A program made the position numbers and the translations under genes. The notes beneath the pieces were generated by a model, which was not told the DNA's origin, ran no database searches, and was given only the letters and a program-made list of their open reading frames with translations. Below, in pieces: positions 37,986 to 47,328 of a stretch of 64,000 nucleotides of DNA (the first letter of the stretch is position 1; each line of letters starts with the position of its first letter). This DNA comes from Clostridium tetanomorphum (GTDB lineage Bacteria > Bacillota > Clostridia > Clostridiales > Clostridiaceae), in contig NZ_JAGGKA010000006.1 of the NCBI RefSeq assembly GCF_017873215.1, forward strand, positions 62,001 through 126,000, given 5' to 3'.

Positions 37986-38372
37986 CTACATTATCCTTAA
38001 TATTGACTGCAAAACTGCCATAAGAATTGGTACAGCCAATACAAGTATTAATATTTTACCTGCAAATTCTACTTTTGACGCAATACTTGATTGTCCAGCA
38101 TCTTTACATATTTCACTACAAAAAGAAGCTAAATAGGCAATTCCTAATATTTTAAATACTGTAGTTAAATATATAAAATCTATGTTAGCTTTCAATGCAA
38201 GTTGCTGTAGTAAATTCATAACGGATGTTATTTTATTTATCATAAAAAGGAAAATTAAAACTCCCGTACATATGCTTATTTGTATAGCTAATTCTTCTTT
38301 TTTACTATCCTTTACTATGATAACAATAAATAAAGATATAAAAGCAAAAGCAACTATTTTCACTATTTCCAT
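37986..38372 (-). CDS. spoIIIAD: Stage III sporulation protein AD
   Basis: A 128-aa small membrane protein with three to four hydrophobic segments and the conserved LTTVFKILGIAYLASFCSEICKDAGQ block. It resembles SpoIIIAC in fold and is 9 nt after it. Confidence 0.94.
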   Translation of the reverse strand: MEIVKIVAFAFISLFIVIIVKDSKKEELAIQISICTGVLIFLFMINKITSVMNLLQQLALKANIDFIYLTTVFKILGIAYLASFCSEICKDAGQSSIASKVEFAGKILILVLAVPILMAVLQSILRIM

Positions 38373-38381
38373 AGCTTCCTC

Positions 38382-38579
38382 CTATAACTGGAACATAGTT
38401 TTAACCACATTAAATAATTTATTTACTAAATTTATTACCATCATTAAAATTATAACTATTCCAGCTAAATTAGTTATTACTGCATAATCATCATATCCAC
38501 TAGTTTTCAGTATTTTATCAAGTATAATAACTAGAATACTTACCGCCCCTATTTTAAATATTAAATTAATATCTAACAT
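38382..38579 (-). CDS. spoIIIAC: Stage III sporulation protein AC
   Basis: A 65-aa, two-segment membrane protein (IFKIGAVSILVIILDKIL; TNLAGIVIILMMVINLV), with the short conserved DKILKTSG turn. Length and place match the family. Confidence 0.93.
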   Translation of the reverse strand: MLDINLIFKIGAVSILVIILDKILKTSGYDDYAVITNLAGIVIILMMVINLVNKLFNVVKTMFQL

Positions 38580-38595
38580 CCCAATCTTCCCCCTT

Positions 38596-39114
38596 TTAAA
38601 TAAACATAATTATAATAATCATGCCTAATGTAAAACCTAAGTATCTATACATCTTTACATTTTTTTTCATAGATACTTCAGCTTCTATTATTTGTTTCTT
38701 TAAATTTTCTAAAGTTAGAGAAAACATTCTTTTTTGTCCTTCAATGTCTGATTCCCCAAGAGTTTTTCCAAGACTTAAAATTATATCCTTATCTTCTTTA
38801 TTTATATATAAAAATTCATTTACTTCTATAAATGCTTTTTCAAATGCTTCATATACACTATCTACTTTATTTGAATACAACATATCTGATATAATTTTAA
38901 AAAATTCATTTAAAGGATAACTACTTTTTTCATATACATTAAACAAAGAAGCCGGTAGAGGAGTATGGGTATATATTATTTCATTTTGCAATTGGTGTAT
39001 GTCTCTTTCCATTTCTTTTAGCTGAAATGTCCTTTTTTTAAATCTCTCACTAAATATAAATCCTATCCATACAGATGAAATTAACACCAATACACTTCCT
39101 GTAAACTTTAACAT
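38596..39114 (-). CDS. spoIIIAB: Stage III sporulation protein AB
   Basis: A 172-aa protein with N- and C-terminal membrane segments around a helical domain (LNEFF..., SLGKTLGESDIEGQKRMFSLTLENL). The fold is related to GspF-type platform proteins of type II secretion. It starts 1 nt after AA. Confidence 0.93.
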   Translation of the reverse strand: MLKFTGSVLVLISSVWIGFIFSERFKKRTFQLKEMERDIHQLQNEIIYTHTPLPASLFNVYEKSSYPLNEFFKIISDMLYSNKVDSVYEAFEKAFIEVNEFLYINKEDKDIILSLGKTLGESDIEGQKRMFSLTLENLKKQIIEAEVSMKKNVKMYRYLGFTLGMIIIIMFI

Positions 39115-39115
39115 A

Positions 39116-40033
39116 TTACCTCCTTATAATTACCTTTTCATCATTAAAGTTATATATATATTCTATAGTTCCTACACCCTCTTTATTGCTTAAAACAACA
39201 GCTATTTTAAAAACTTTATTATTTATAATTTCTTTAAAAACTGATCTTTCATAAAGATCATCTATTCCATATCCATGTATAGTTGTTATAAGATTTACTC
39301 CTGAGTTCATTGCCATTATCATACTATCTACATCTTGTACTGTCCCTATCTCATCACATATTATTACATCTGGAGACATACTTCTTATAGCCATCATCAT
39401 TCCTTTACTTTTAGGGCAGCTATCTAAAACATCTGTTCTTAATCCTACTTTCAGTTGAGGCACTCCATTAAAACAAGCAGCTATCTCACTTCTTTCATCA
39501 ATAACAGATACTTTCCTTCCTTTAAAATTCATATCATTAATTCCATTAGATACATTCCTAGCTATATCTCTTAAAAGAGTAGTTTTTCCACACTTTGGTG
39601 GAGAAATAATAATTGTATTTTGTATAGTATTTTTTCCAATTATATAAGTCATTATTTTATTAGAACACCCAATAACTTCTTTACATATCCTTATATTTAA
39701 AGAAGCTGGTTCTCTAATAGTTTTAATTTCATTATTTTCCAGTACACATCTTCCACATATACCTACTCTATGTCCGCCTTTTATAGTTATATATCCTTGT
39801 CTTATTTCCTCATCATATGCATAAATAGAGTAATTACTCATCCTTTGTAAAATACTTTTAATATCTTCTAGAGAAGCTACATAATTTGTTATAATTTCTT
39901 TTTCTCCTACCTGTAAAATAATTTGTGATTCTGCTCTTATTCTAATTTCCTGTAGATTGTTAACATTGTGTAAGCTAATACACTTTTTTATATTGTCAGG
40001 TAATATATGTAATACTTCTTTAGTGTTTATCAT
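39116..40033 (-). CDS. spoIIIAA: Stage III sporulation protein AA (ATPase)
   Basis: A 305-aa secretion-type ATPase of the mother-cell complex. Walker A is SPPKCGKTTLLRD; Walker B is DVIICDEIG; the sensor region is MNSGVNLITTIHG. N-terminal residues 1-120 form the accessory domain (GGHRVGICGRCV). It is first in the operon, with a GGAGGA RBS. Confidence 0.96.
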   Translation of the reverse strand: MINTKEVLHILPDNIKKCISLHNVNNLQEIRIRAESQIILQVGEKEIITNYVASLEDIKSILQRMSNYSIYAYDEEIRQGYITIKGGHRVGICGRCVLENNEIKTIREPASLNIRICKEVIGCSNKIMTYIIGKNTIQNTIIISPPKCGKTTLLRDIARNVSNGINDMNFKGRKVSVIDERSEIAACFNGVPQLKVGLRTDVLDSCPKSKGMMMAIRSMSPDVIICDEIGTVQDVDSMIMAMNSGVNLITTIHGYGIDDLYERSVFKEIINNKVFKIAVVLSNKEGVGTIEYIYNFNDEKVIIRR

Positions 40034-40055
40034 TTTTATCCTCCTCTCTTATTAA

Positions 40056-40085
40056 AAGGTATTTTTTTTAAAGTAAAAATATGCC
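40056..40085 (-). promoter_or_regulatory. Sigma-E-type promoter of the spoIIIA operon
   Basis: GGCATATT (40085-40078), 14 bp, AATACCTT (40063-40056). The -35 is a full match to the sigma-E box; the -10 has two mismatches to CATACANT. It lies 23 nt upstream of the spoIIIAA ATG, and this operon is sigma-E driven in Bacillus. Confidence 0.55.
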
Positions 40086-40128
40086 TATGAGCAAAAATTT
40101 TTATAAATAATTTATAATCTTACATATA

Positions 40129-40168
40129 AAAAACAGGTTGATTTTATTAATAAAATCAACCTGTTTTT
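40129..40168 (-). terminator. 40-bp palindromic terminator upstream of spoIIIA
   Basis: A perfect self-complementary sequence (AAAAACAGGTTGATTTTATT and its complement) that ends in a T run. It stops transcription from the zinc-ribbon gene before the spoIIIA promoter. Confidence 0.85.
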
Positions 40169-40181
40169 ATGTAATTAATCT

Positions 40182-40583
40182 CTAATCACATTCTTCACAA
40201 TCACAATTTAAATGAAGTTTAATTTCTTTATGACAATTAGGACAAGTTATCTTATCTTTTCCTTGAAGAATTGCTGTATCAATATATACAGTTTCACCAC
40301 AATTATCACAAGTCATATCTACAAAATCTTCAATTTCCTCCTCATCATAATTATCATCTTCATCATACAAGTCATCTTCTAAAGAAGTTAAATCCTCATC
40401 CAAAGCGTCAACATAGTCTTGAATATCTCTCTGAGAGTCTTTAATCTCTTCAATTTCTTCTGCCATTTCATTCAAAACATTAACTATCTCTCTAACTACT
40501 TTTCCCTCTTTGCTTTCCGCGTCTATCCCTAGTCCGTCAACTAATCCGTTTAAATAAGAAACTTTTGAAGTCATTGAATCCAT
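40182..40583 (-). CDS. Acidic zinc-ribbon protein (CD1247 N-terminal domain family)
   Basis: A 133-aa protein. The N-terminal 60 residues (KVSYLNGLVDGLGIDAESKEGKVVREIV) form a helical domain found widely in clostridia. An Asp/Glu-rich linker (DEDLTSLEDDLYDEDDNYDEEE) follows, then a zinc ribbon CDNCG...CPNC and a cysteine-ending tail (CDCEECD). The ATG at 40583 has AAGGAA 9 nt away; the GTG at 40592 is too close to it. It lies between efp and spoIIIA. Function unknown. Confidence 0.85.
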   Translation of the reverse strand: MDSMTSKVSYLNGLVDGLGIDAESKEGKVVREIVNVLNEMAEEIEEIKDSQRDIQDYVDALDEDLTSLEDDLYDEDDNYDEEEIEDFVDMTCDNCGETVYIDTAILQGKDKITCPNCHKEIKLHLNCDCEECD

Positions 40584-40613
40584 AAATTCCACTTCCTTTT
40601 TATTTATTTATTT

Positions 40614-40645
40614 AAAAACAACGGCATACATATATGTATGCCGTT
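40614..40645 (-). terminator. Terminator of efp
   Basis: AACGGCATACATATATGTATGCCGTT hairpin followed by GTTTTT on the minus strand. Confidence 0.85.
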
Positions 40646-40672
40646 ATTAAAATAGGCTGTTTATAGTATAGC

Positions 40673-41230
40673 CTAAACTCTTTCCATATATTCACCTGTT
40701 CTTGTGTCTATTCTTATAATATCGCCCTCATTTACGAATAATGGAACTGAAACTACAGCACCAGTTTCAACAGTAGCTGGCTTTAATACATTTGTTGCAG
40801 TATTTCCTTTTGCTCCTGGTTCTGTATGAGTTATCTGCAATTCAACAAAGTTTGGAGCTTCCACTGAAAAAGCTTCTCCTTTATAAAACTTTATCACCGC
40901 AAACATATTTTCTTTTAAGAACTTTATTGCATCTTCAACCTGATCAAAATTTAATGGAATTTGCTCGAAAGTTTCTTGATCCATAAAGTAATATAATTCT
41001 CCGTCAGAATATAAATACTGCATTTCTTTTCTTTCTATTACAGCTTCTTGGAATTTAGCTGTTGGGTTAAATGTTGTTTCAGTAACTCCACCAGACATAA
41101 CATTTTTCAATTTTACCCTTACGAAAGCTGCTCCTTTACCAGGTTTTACATGTAAAAAATCTACTACTGTATAAACTTGTCCATCTAATTCAAAAGTTGT
41201 TCCTTTTCTTATATCTCCTGCTGATATCAT
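40673..41230 (-). CDS. efp: Elongation factor P
   Basis: A 185-aa translation factor that rescues ribosomes stalled at polyproline. Three beta barrels; the tip loop [13 protein letters not shown] carries the Lys that is modified in many bacteria. The ATG at 41230 follows GGAGGG at 10 nt; an earlier ATG at 41248 has no RBS. The pepP-efp pairing is typical of Firmicutes. Confidence 0.96.
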   Translation of the reverse strand: MISAGDIRKGTTFELDGQVYTVVDFLHVKPGKGAAFVRVKLKNVMSGGVTETTFNPTAKFQEAVIERKEMQYLYSDGELYYFMDQETFEQIPLNFDQVEDAIKFLKENMFAVIKFYKGEAFSVEAPNFVELQITHTEPGAKGNTATNVLKPATVETGAVVSVPLFVNEGDIIRIDTRTGEYMERV

Positions 41231-41303
41231 TTTTAAGTATCCCTCCAAAACTATTAATTCATTTATATTATAACCTTATCAGGTAAGTTAATACTTATTA
41301 ATT

Positions 41304-42371
41304 TTATATACATATCATACTTTTTGGTGATTTTGAAAGTACCTCACATCCATCTTCTGTAATAAGAATTAAATCCTCTATTCTTACCCCAAATTCATTC
41401 GGCAAATAAATACCTGGTTCATCTGTAACTATCATTCCAGATTGAAGTATTATATTTCCCATAGGGCTTACTCTAGGATTTTCATGTATCTCCCTTCCTA
41501 CTCCATGACCTAAACCATGACCAAAGTAATCACCATATCCATTTTCTTTTATAATGTCTCTAGCAATTTTATCAACTTCTGCACCTGTTACACCAGGCTT
41601 AAAAAATTTCAAAGCAGATTCTTGAGCTTTCAAAACTATATTATATACTTTTTCCATTTTTTCTGTAGCATTTCCCATAACTATAGTTCTAGTCATATCT
41701 GAACAATATTCATTATATATACATCCAAAATCTAATGTTAAGAAATCCCCCATTTTTATTACCTTATCTGTAGGTTGGCCATGAGGCAATGAGGATCTTT
41801 CCCCTGAAGCCACTATAGAAGGAAAGGATACTCCACTAGCTCCAAATCTCTTTAACCAATATTCTAATTCCACTCCAACTTCTTTTTCTGTCATTCCAGG
41901 CTTAACAAACTGCAGTATCTTTAGAAATGCTTGATCTGCAATAGATGCTGCTTTTTTTATTGCCTCAATTTCATCATTGTCCTTTATTAATCTTAACTCC
42001 TCTACCATTCCTTCTATTGGCACAAGATCACAATCTATTTTTTCTTTATATGTACTATAAGACTTATAAGTAAGTATATTTTCCTCAAAACCAAGAGTTT
42101 TTATCCCTAGTTCTTTGACTAAATCCCTTAAATAATCTTCTATTCTTCCTTTATATTCTCTTATACTATAACCTTTAACTTGATTTATAGCCTGCTCAAT
42201 ATATCTTGAATCAGTAATAAAAACTGCCTTATCTAAACTAATAATAACAAAGCTTTCATCACCAGTAAAACCACTCATATAATTTCTATTAGGATCTCCT
42301 ATTAACAAGACACCATCTAGACCCTTTTCTCTCATTTTTTTCCTTAATTTATCAATTCTCTTTTGGAACAT
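41304..42371 (-). CDS. Xaa-Pro dipeptidase/aminopeptidase (M24)
   Basis: A 355-aa metallopeptidase that releases residues before proline. N-terminal creatinase-like domain to about residue 125, then the pita-bread domain with metal ligands in LDFGCIYNEYCSDMTRT, GHGLGHGVGREIHENP, TDEPGIYL and GVRIEDLILI. The ATG at 42371 follows GGGGGTGA; the longer 42422 start has no RBS. Confidence 0.93.
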   Translation of the reverse strand: MFQKRIDKLRKKMREKGLDGVLLIGDPNRNYMSGFTGDESFVIISLDKAVFITDSRYIEQAINQVKGYSIREYKGRIEDYLRDLVKELGIKTLGFEENILTYKSYSTYKEKIDCDLVPIEGMVEELRLIKDNDEIEAIKKAASIADQAFLKILQFVKPGMTEKEVGVELEYWLKRFGASGVSFPSIVASGERSSLPHGQPTDKVIKMGDFLTLDFGCIYNEYCSDMTRTIVMGNATEKMEKVYNIVLKAQESALKFFKPGVTGAEVDKIARDIIKENGYGDYFGHGLGHGVGREIHENPRVSPMGNIILQSGMIVTDEPGIYLPNEFGVRIEDLILITEDGCEVLSKSPKSMICI

Positions 42372-42559
42372 ATTTTCACCCCCAAATACAGCTATCAATG
42401 CTGAACAATGATATTTTATCAAAACTTGTGATTATTTGCAAATAATATTGCATAATATTTTCTATGCCAAACCTGTTTTTATCATTAATTGTTAGTCCAT
42501 AGCTACTCTTCCCAATACTCTCCCTTTTTATATTAGTACTATAGTTGATACTGCACTGT

Positions 42560-42970
42560 CTAGTTTTCTTTTAAAGAAAATTTAAAAGTTCCTTTAATAT
42601 CCTGGTCATCCTTTTCTATTGTCAAATATATAATTTCTTTAAATTCAACTTTTTCTTTTATACGTTTTATAAAGTTTATACATGTATTTAAATTTCCTCT
42701 AAATTTTAGTTCTACTTTTATATCATTATTTTTTTCCTTATTTATATTTATTATACTAAAATTCTTATTTTCTTCTACTAATCTTATAATATCACTATAA
42801 GTACATTTTTTCACTTGTTTTTGAAATAAGCTATCATATGCTATCTTTATTTCATTGTCTATATATTTCTGTTTTTTTAACTTAGCATAAACATTATGAT
42901 TAGCCAAAACACTTATAATTAAAAATACTATGGAAATTGATAATAGCAATAAATAATTTTTATTTTCCAT
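42560..42970 (-). CDS. PilO-like pilus assembly protein
   Basis: A 136-aa protein with one N-terminal membrane segment (YLLLLSISIVFLIISVLA), a short coiled coil and a ferredoxin-like C-terminus (KVELKFRGNLNTCINFIKRI). This is the PilO layout and it follows PilN- and PilM-like genes, overlapping PilN by 11 nt. Sequence similarity is weak, so the call rests mainly on layout and order. Confidence 0.65.
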   Translation of the reverse strand: MENKNYLLLLSISIVFLIISVLANHNVYAKLKKQKYIDNEIKIAYDSLFQKQVKKCTYSDIIRLVEENKNFSIININKEKNNDIKVELKFRGNLNTCINFIKRIKEKVEFKEIIYLTIEKDDQDIKGTFKFSLKEN

Positions 42971-43430
42971 TTATTGAAACACCTACTCTATAAATATAAT
43001 CTTCCTCTTTTTTAATTGGGGATTGCAAAGTTATAATTTTCAACCCATATTCTTTTTCTAAAAATATAACTATATCCTTATAACTATTACTGTCACTATA
43101 ATTACCTTCTATCCATAAAATATCATTTTCAATTTTCAAATTTCGAAACGTATTTATATTGCTTGTAATTTCTGATATAATTTTATTTTGCTTTTGTAAC
43201 TTATTGTTTTTATTTTTTTCTTTTGAAACTATCTCTTCTATTTTTTCTTTTACAATATGCTCTTCTTTTTGTAAATTATTTAGTTTTGTTGTATTAAAAA
43301 TAAATATCCAAAATAAAATTATTATTAATATTATATTTACTATAGATGATATACAAATTAAGCTTTTTCTCTTTTTATAATTTTCCTCTAAATACCTATA
43401 AGGCATAAAATTTAATTTATTCATAAACAA
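42960..43430 (-). CDS. PilN-like pilus assembly protein
   Basis: A 156-aa protein whose cytoplasmic N-terminus (MNKLNFMPYRYLEENYKKRK) precedes a membrane segment, a Lys/Glu-rich coiled coil and a small C-terminal domain. The NFMPxRY-type start is the PilN motif through which it binds PilM. It starts 1 nt after the PilM-like gene. Confidence 0.72.
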   Translation of the reverse strand: MFMNKLNFMPYRYLEENYKKRKSLICISSIVNIILIIILFWIFIFNTTKLNNLQKEEHIVKEKIEEIVSKEKNKNNKLQKQNKIISEITSNINTFRNLKIENDILWIEGNYSDSNSYKDIVIFLEKEYGLKIITLQSPIKKEEDYIYRVGVSINGK

Positions 43431-43431
43431 A

Positions 43432-44187
43432 TCACCTCATAGTTATAAACTTTTTTACAATATCATCTCTGCTTAAAGTGCCCAAATCTTTGCAATTATA
43501 AGTAGATGAACATGTTTCCAAAATTTTTTTGTTTTTAAAATTAACAAAATATATGACTTTAAATTCTCCTTCATTAATTTCTTCATTACATTCTTTTATA
43601 AATTCTTTTAAATTGCTGAAAAAATTATCTTCGTTAAAATCATTTATGATATTATTACTAATTAAATTGTCATTATTACAGGCTATAAAATATAAATTAT
43701 CATTATATATAAATGTTAATATGAATCTCTCATCAGTAAAACTTTTTTTAAAATATTCCAAAATACAAAATTGTATTAACCATACCCCTTTTATGATATT
43801 ATCTTTACATTTTATATTTTTTAATATGTCAATTTCTCTCCAATTAAGGCAAAATACTAATATTTCTATAAGTTCTTTTTCTTCCTTATTGATTCTATAT
43901 GAATATATAAGATTGTCTATTTCTTTAAAATAATATTCTACTTCTTTTCTCACTATTTTATCTATATATGATTTTCTAACTTTAGGTATAGTTATTAATT
44001 TTACAAAAATTTTTTTACCATCTAAAATTAAATGTACTTTTCTTTTTTCTAAACTTATTTCTAAACTTTTAGTAAAATTTATATTTCCAATAATCTTTCT
44101 CTCTAAATCTTTCTTTGTATTTTTATGGATGTTATTTAAATATACATATTTGTTATCTATTTCTATAACACTATTCTTTTTAAACAA
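43432..44187 (-). CDS. PilM-like cytoplasmic pilus protein
   Basis: A 251-aa protein with no membrane segment, positioned ahead of PilN/PilO-like genes. VIEIDNKYVYL and LILDGKKIFVKLITIPKV match the actin-like N-terminal strands of PilM, but the ATP-binding motifs are hard to see and the protein is shorter than usual (about 350 aa). It starts with TTG, with GGAGGG 6 nt upstream. The call is from order and partial pattern. Confidence 0.6.
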   Translation of the reverse strand: MFKKNSVIEIDNKYVYLNNIHKNTKKDLERKIIGNINFTKSLEISLEKRKVHLILDGKKIFVKLITIPKVRKSYIDKIVRKEVEYYFKEIDNLIYSYRINKEEKELIEILVFCLNWREIDILKNIKCKDNIIKGVWLIQFCILEYFKKSFTDERFILTFIYNDNLYFIACNNDNLISNNIINDFNEDNFFSNLKEFIKECNEEINEGEFKVIYFVNFKNKKILETCSSTYNCKDLGTLSRDDIVKKFITMR

Positions 44188-44214
44188 TAACTTCCCTCCA
44201 ATACATATCTATTG

Positions 44215-44370
44215 TTATTTAGTTCTTATTATAGAATTTATGAGTAATTTATTATTTTTAAGTTTCATCTGCTCCACTGTAAACAAATAAGTTGATATAA
44301 CTAAGCAAATACTACTAATTAACAAAGTATAGATAATAATATATCCTTTTCTTCTCTTATTCCAAAACAT
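44215..44370 (-). CDS. Tiny pilin-like membrane protein, 51 aa
   Basis: An ORF from ATG 44370 with AAAGGAA 8 nt upstream. The product MFWNKRRKGYIIIYTLL continues with a hydrophobic segment and a basic tail (QMKLKNNKLLINS). The KG|YIII junction looks like a prepilin peptidase site, though the Glu at +5 is absent. It overlaps the end of the preceding pilin-like gene by 52 nt in another frame and fills the otherwise empty gap before the PilM-like gene. It may be a reduced PilX/GspK-type protein. Confidence 0.55.
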   Translation of the reverse strand: MFWNKRRKGYIIIYTLLISSICLVISTYLFTVEQMKLKNNKLLINSIIRTK

Positions 44371-44786
44371 CTTTCATATTCCTTTCCATGTTTAGTTATT
44401 ATCTTTACAAATACTAGGTTACCTGATTTTTCTACTAAAAAATCTTCTAACTCCAACATTATATTATTAATATATCCAGAGTCACTTTTAAAATAGGCAA
44501 TAACTAATTTACCATTTTTTATTTTTATGTAATTGCTCTTATCTTCATAATTAATCTTTAGTTCATTGTTATTAGCATCTCCTAACACTTGAACTGAATT
44601 AGCTTCATTTATTTGTTGCTCTATAAATATTAAAGCTTCATTAACATAAAATTCTTCCATAGCTATATTACTTTCTTTATTATATAAAGTTAAATATACA
44701 ACTAAGTTTTTAAATAGAATTAAAGAAACTATAGATATTATACTTATACTCATAAGTACTTCTATTAAAGTAAATCCTTTCTTCAT
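44319..44786 (-). CDS. Pilin-like protein with N-terminal methylation motif (PilW/GspJ type)
   Basis: A 155-aa protein beginning MKKGFTLIEVLMSISIISIVSLILF, a class III prepilin signal with Gly at -1, Phe at +1 and Glu at +5. The rest is beta-rich. It overlaps the previous gene by 4 nt. Probably a minor pilin. Confidence 0.82.
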   Translation of the reverse strand: MKKGFTLIEVLMSISIISIVSLILFKNLVVYLTLYNKESNIAMEEFYVNEALIFIEQQINEANSVQVLGDANNNELKINYEDKSNYIKIKNGKLVIAYFKSDSGYINNIMLELEDFLVEKSGNLVFVKIITKHGKEYERCFGIREEKDILLSILC

Positions 44787-45271
44787 ACTTCTTTATCCTT
44801 ATTTAATTCCCACTTTTTAATAAACTGTGATCTGATATCCTCATCCTCTGTTAATTTCAAATTAATATTTATTTTATAATATTTATCTTTATTTTTTATC
44901 TTTTTTATATTTATACAAGTATAAATTTCTCCTGAAATATTTTCATCTAATGTATTTTTTAAATTTCCTTTCTTTAATTTTTCTAATTTCATATTGTTTT
45001 CATTTATAAAAACTTTACTTTTATTATTTAAATATAAAAAATCATCATCATCTAAATCATATAATATTACATTTTTTAATCCTTCTAAAAAATATGCATA
45101 CTCTTTTAATTCTTCATTATAAAGTTTTAATTTAAAAGAGTTTAAAATAATAGCCGTAGAAGTTACCAACATTATAGAAAATAAAGAAATACTACATAAT
45201 ACTTCTATTAAAGTGAATGCACTTTTACTTGATTTGTACATGGGCAGTTCCAACACATATAGTGATTTCAT
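44783..45271 (-). CDS. Pilin-like protein with N-terminal methylation motif (PilV/GspI type)
   Basis: A 162-aa protein with the hydrophobic pilin helix at residues 18-40 (SAFTLIEVLCSISLFSIML). Ala occupies the -1 position where prepilin peptidases usually need Gly. Glu +5 is kept. An AAAGGGGAA RBS supports the ATG at 45271, which gives an unusually long leader of 18 residues. Confidence 0.78.
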   Translation of the reverse strand: MKSLYVLELPMYKSSKSAFTLIEVLCSISLFSIMLVTSTAIILNSFKLKLYNEELKEYAYFLEGLKNVILYDLDDDDFLYLNNKSKVFINENNMKLEKLKKGNLKNTLDENISGEIYTCINIKKIKNKDKYYKININLKLTEDEDIRSQFIKKWELNKDKEV

Positions 45272-45704
45272 GAAAATTCCCCTTTCTATCTTTATAGATT
45301 ACTGTACATGCATCATTAGTCATTCCATTTGCATTAATTTTCAGCTCTCCTCTACTAGCATTTACATAAGTAAATTTAAAATCTCTTGGTAACCTATATT
45401 TATCTACTGTTTTAGCGTTAGCATAAAAAATAATGCTATTTTCTCTTAATGAAAAATAAATTCTTCCTCCTGTACTTTTTGTTCTACAATACTGCTTACC
45501 ATTATTTATAAAATTTATTATTGATTTATCACATAATGTGGAATCCATATTGTTAGTAATATTTTTTATTCCTTTAATATTTATAGCTATAAAAGTTGAA
45601 GCTATAGATATGAGAGTTATAACAAATAATGTTTCTATAACAGTAAATCCTTTTTTAATATATAAATTATTTATATATATTTTCTTCATAGATATTTCCA
45701 TCAT
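45225..45704 (-). CDS. Pilin-like protein with N-terminal methylation motif (GspH/FimT type)
   Basis: A 159-aa protein with the signal IKKGFTVIETLFVITLISIAS and a GspH/FimT-like beta domain (STGGRIYFSLRENSIIFYANA). The ATG at 45704 overlaps the stop of the main pilin gene (ATGA); a second ATG follows directly. Confidence 0.8.
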   Translation of the reverse strand: MMEISMKKIYINNLYIKKGFTVIETLFVITLISIASTFIAINIKGIKNITNNMDSTLCDKSIINFINNGKQYCRTKSTGGRIYFSLRENSIIFYANAKTVDKYRLPRDFKFTYVNASRGELKINANGMTNDACTVIYKDRKGNFHEITICVGTAHVQIK

Positions 45705-46093
45705 ATACTCCCGTTACTATTCTTTAAGGAATATCCATCTTCATCTATATTAACTTCATAATTATTATTTTTAATAGTAAAAGTAATGGTGGCAGACTTT
45801 TCATCTGCTGTTACATTAATATGGTCTTCACCACTTTCTTTTTTATTCCCTGTAATATTTATTAAATTTATAATATTATCTTCAATATTTTCCTTTACAA
45901 ATTTACCATCCATTTCTGAATAACTAGCCATTGTTGCAGTATATATCTGCCTTGCATAGTTTTCTATTTTTAAATTTTCTGCTTTCATCCTATATCCTTT
46001 AAATCTAGGTACTAATAACCCCATTAGAACAAAAATAATAGACATTACTATTAACAGTTCTATTATGGTAAAACCTTTCTTAAAACTTTTCAT
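45701..46093 (-). CDS. Type IV pilin/pseudopilin (ComGC/GspG-like), probable main subunit
   Basis: A 130-aa prepilin: FKKGFTIIELLIVMSIIFVLMGLLVPRF is a textbook class III signal and polymerisation helix, with a short leader of seven residues. The C-terminus holds a small beta-sheet (HINVTADEKSATITFTI). It is the first pilin after the ATPase and platform genes. Confidence 0.88.
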   Translation of the reverse strand: MKSFKKGFTIIELLIVMSIIFVLMGLLVPRFKGYRMKAENLKIENYARQIYTATMASYSEMDGKFVKENIEDNIINLINITGNKKESGEDHINVTADEKSATITFTIKNNNYEVNIDEDGYSLKNSNGSI

Positions 46094-46131
46094 ATTTTAT
46101 CCTCCATAAGATACTTAAAGATACTTAAATT

Positions 46132-47328
46132 TTATATAATCAAAGAATCCATTATATTAAGCATAGGAAGCAATATAGATACTATGATAATCCCTACTAC
46201 TATAGAAACTACTATAATTATACTTGGCTCAACAAATTTTACTAATTCACTAATATTATCTAACGCTTCTGTTTCATATCTTTCTGACAATCTAATAAAT
46301 ATTTCTTCTAAATTTCCTCTCTCCTCACCGATATTTATAATAGCTATAACTCTTTCACTAAATAATCCTGTTATACTAAAAGCTCTATGCAAGCTATTGC
46401 CTTTACTTACTAAATCTTTAATACTCATAATTTTGTCCACGGTTTTTTTATCTTTAATTACAATACTTGATTTTTCTAAAGCACTTACAATATTCATACC
46501 TGAACTCATCATAATTCCTATAGCCATAAATAATCTTGACTTTTGTAATTTCATATATATAATCCCTACATAAGGTAACTGAGCTATTACATTGTATAAT
46601 TTTTCTGTTATATTACTATTTTTTAACAAATAAATACCTATTGAAATTATAATTATAATAAAAGCTATAATCTTCATAATATATTCGTTTGTAAAATTAA
46701 CTATATTAAATATTGTTCTGGAAAAATGGGGAGTTTCACTTTTGAAATCTTGTAGTAAATTTATAAACTTAGGAATAATACTAAACAAAAGAAAAATTAT
46801 TATAACAAAGGATATAATAGAAATTATAATTGGATATGAAAGGGATTTTCTTAGTTCTTTCTTTATTTTTTCTTGAGACTTATAATAATATGATATTTTA
46901 CTTAATACTTTTGGTAATTCACCACTTTCCTCCCCTATTCCTATCATCTCTATTAATAATCTAGGAAACATATAATTATATTTATTTATGCTAGAATATA
47001 AGCTTTCTCCTGAAAATAATCTGTTTTTAATATTTTCTAGATTACCTTTAACAGTTAAATTAATAAAACATTGTTTTAGGAGGTTTATTGATTGTGGTAA
47101 GCTTATGCCTGAATGAAGCAAAATTGATAGTTCATTACAGAACAGAAATAATTCCTTATAAGATAACTTTTTTTTCATTAAAGATTTTCTTAAATTACTT
47201 ATGGGTTTTATACTAATAATTAAAAATCCTTTAGTTCTAAGTTTTTCTCTTAAGTCTTCTATATTCCCTTCTGTATATACACCTTTTATTTTTTCTCCTT
47301 TTATATTTGCTGCTTTATATAAATATAT
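46132..47328 (-). CDS. Type II secretion/type IV pilus platform protein (GspF/PilC), probable ATA start
   Basis: The inner-membrane platform on which pilin subunits are assembled. The first ordinary start (ATG 47178) gives only 348 aa, has no RBS and lacks the usual N-terminus. Reading upstream in frame restores YLYKAANIKGEKIKGVYTEG and LREKLRTKGFLIISI, a normal GspF N-terminal region, back to an in-frame stop at 47334-47332. No ATG, GTG or TTG exists there. ATA at 47328 is exactly 9 nt after AGGAGG, giving 398 aa, the usual family length. Two GspF repeats (ESGELPKVLSKISYYY; ERGNLEEIFIRLSERYE) are intact. Confidence 0.82.
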   Translation of the reverse strand: MYLYKAANIKGEKIKGVYTEGNIEDLREKLRTKGFLIISIKPISNLRKSLMKKKLSYKELFLFCNELSILLHSGISLPQSINLLKQCFINLTVKGNLENIKNRLFSGESLYSSINKYNYMFPRLLIEMIGIGEESGELPKVLSKISYYYKSQEKIKKELRKSLSYPIIISIISFVIIIFLLFSIIPKFINLLQDFKSETPHFSRTIFNIVNFTNEYIMKIIAFIIIIISIGIYLLKNSNITEKLYNVIAQLPYVGIIYMKLQKSRLFMAIGIMMSSGMNIVSALEKSSIVIKDKKTVDKIMSIKDLVSKGNSLHRAFSITGLFSERVIAIINIGEERGNLEEIFIRLSERYETEALDNISELVKFVEPSIIIVVSIVVGIIIVSILLPMLNIMDSLII

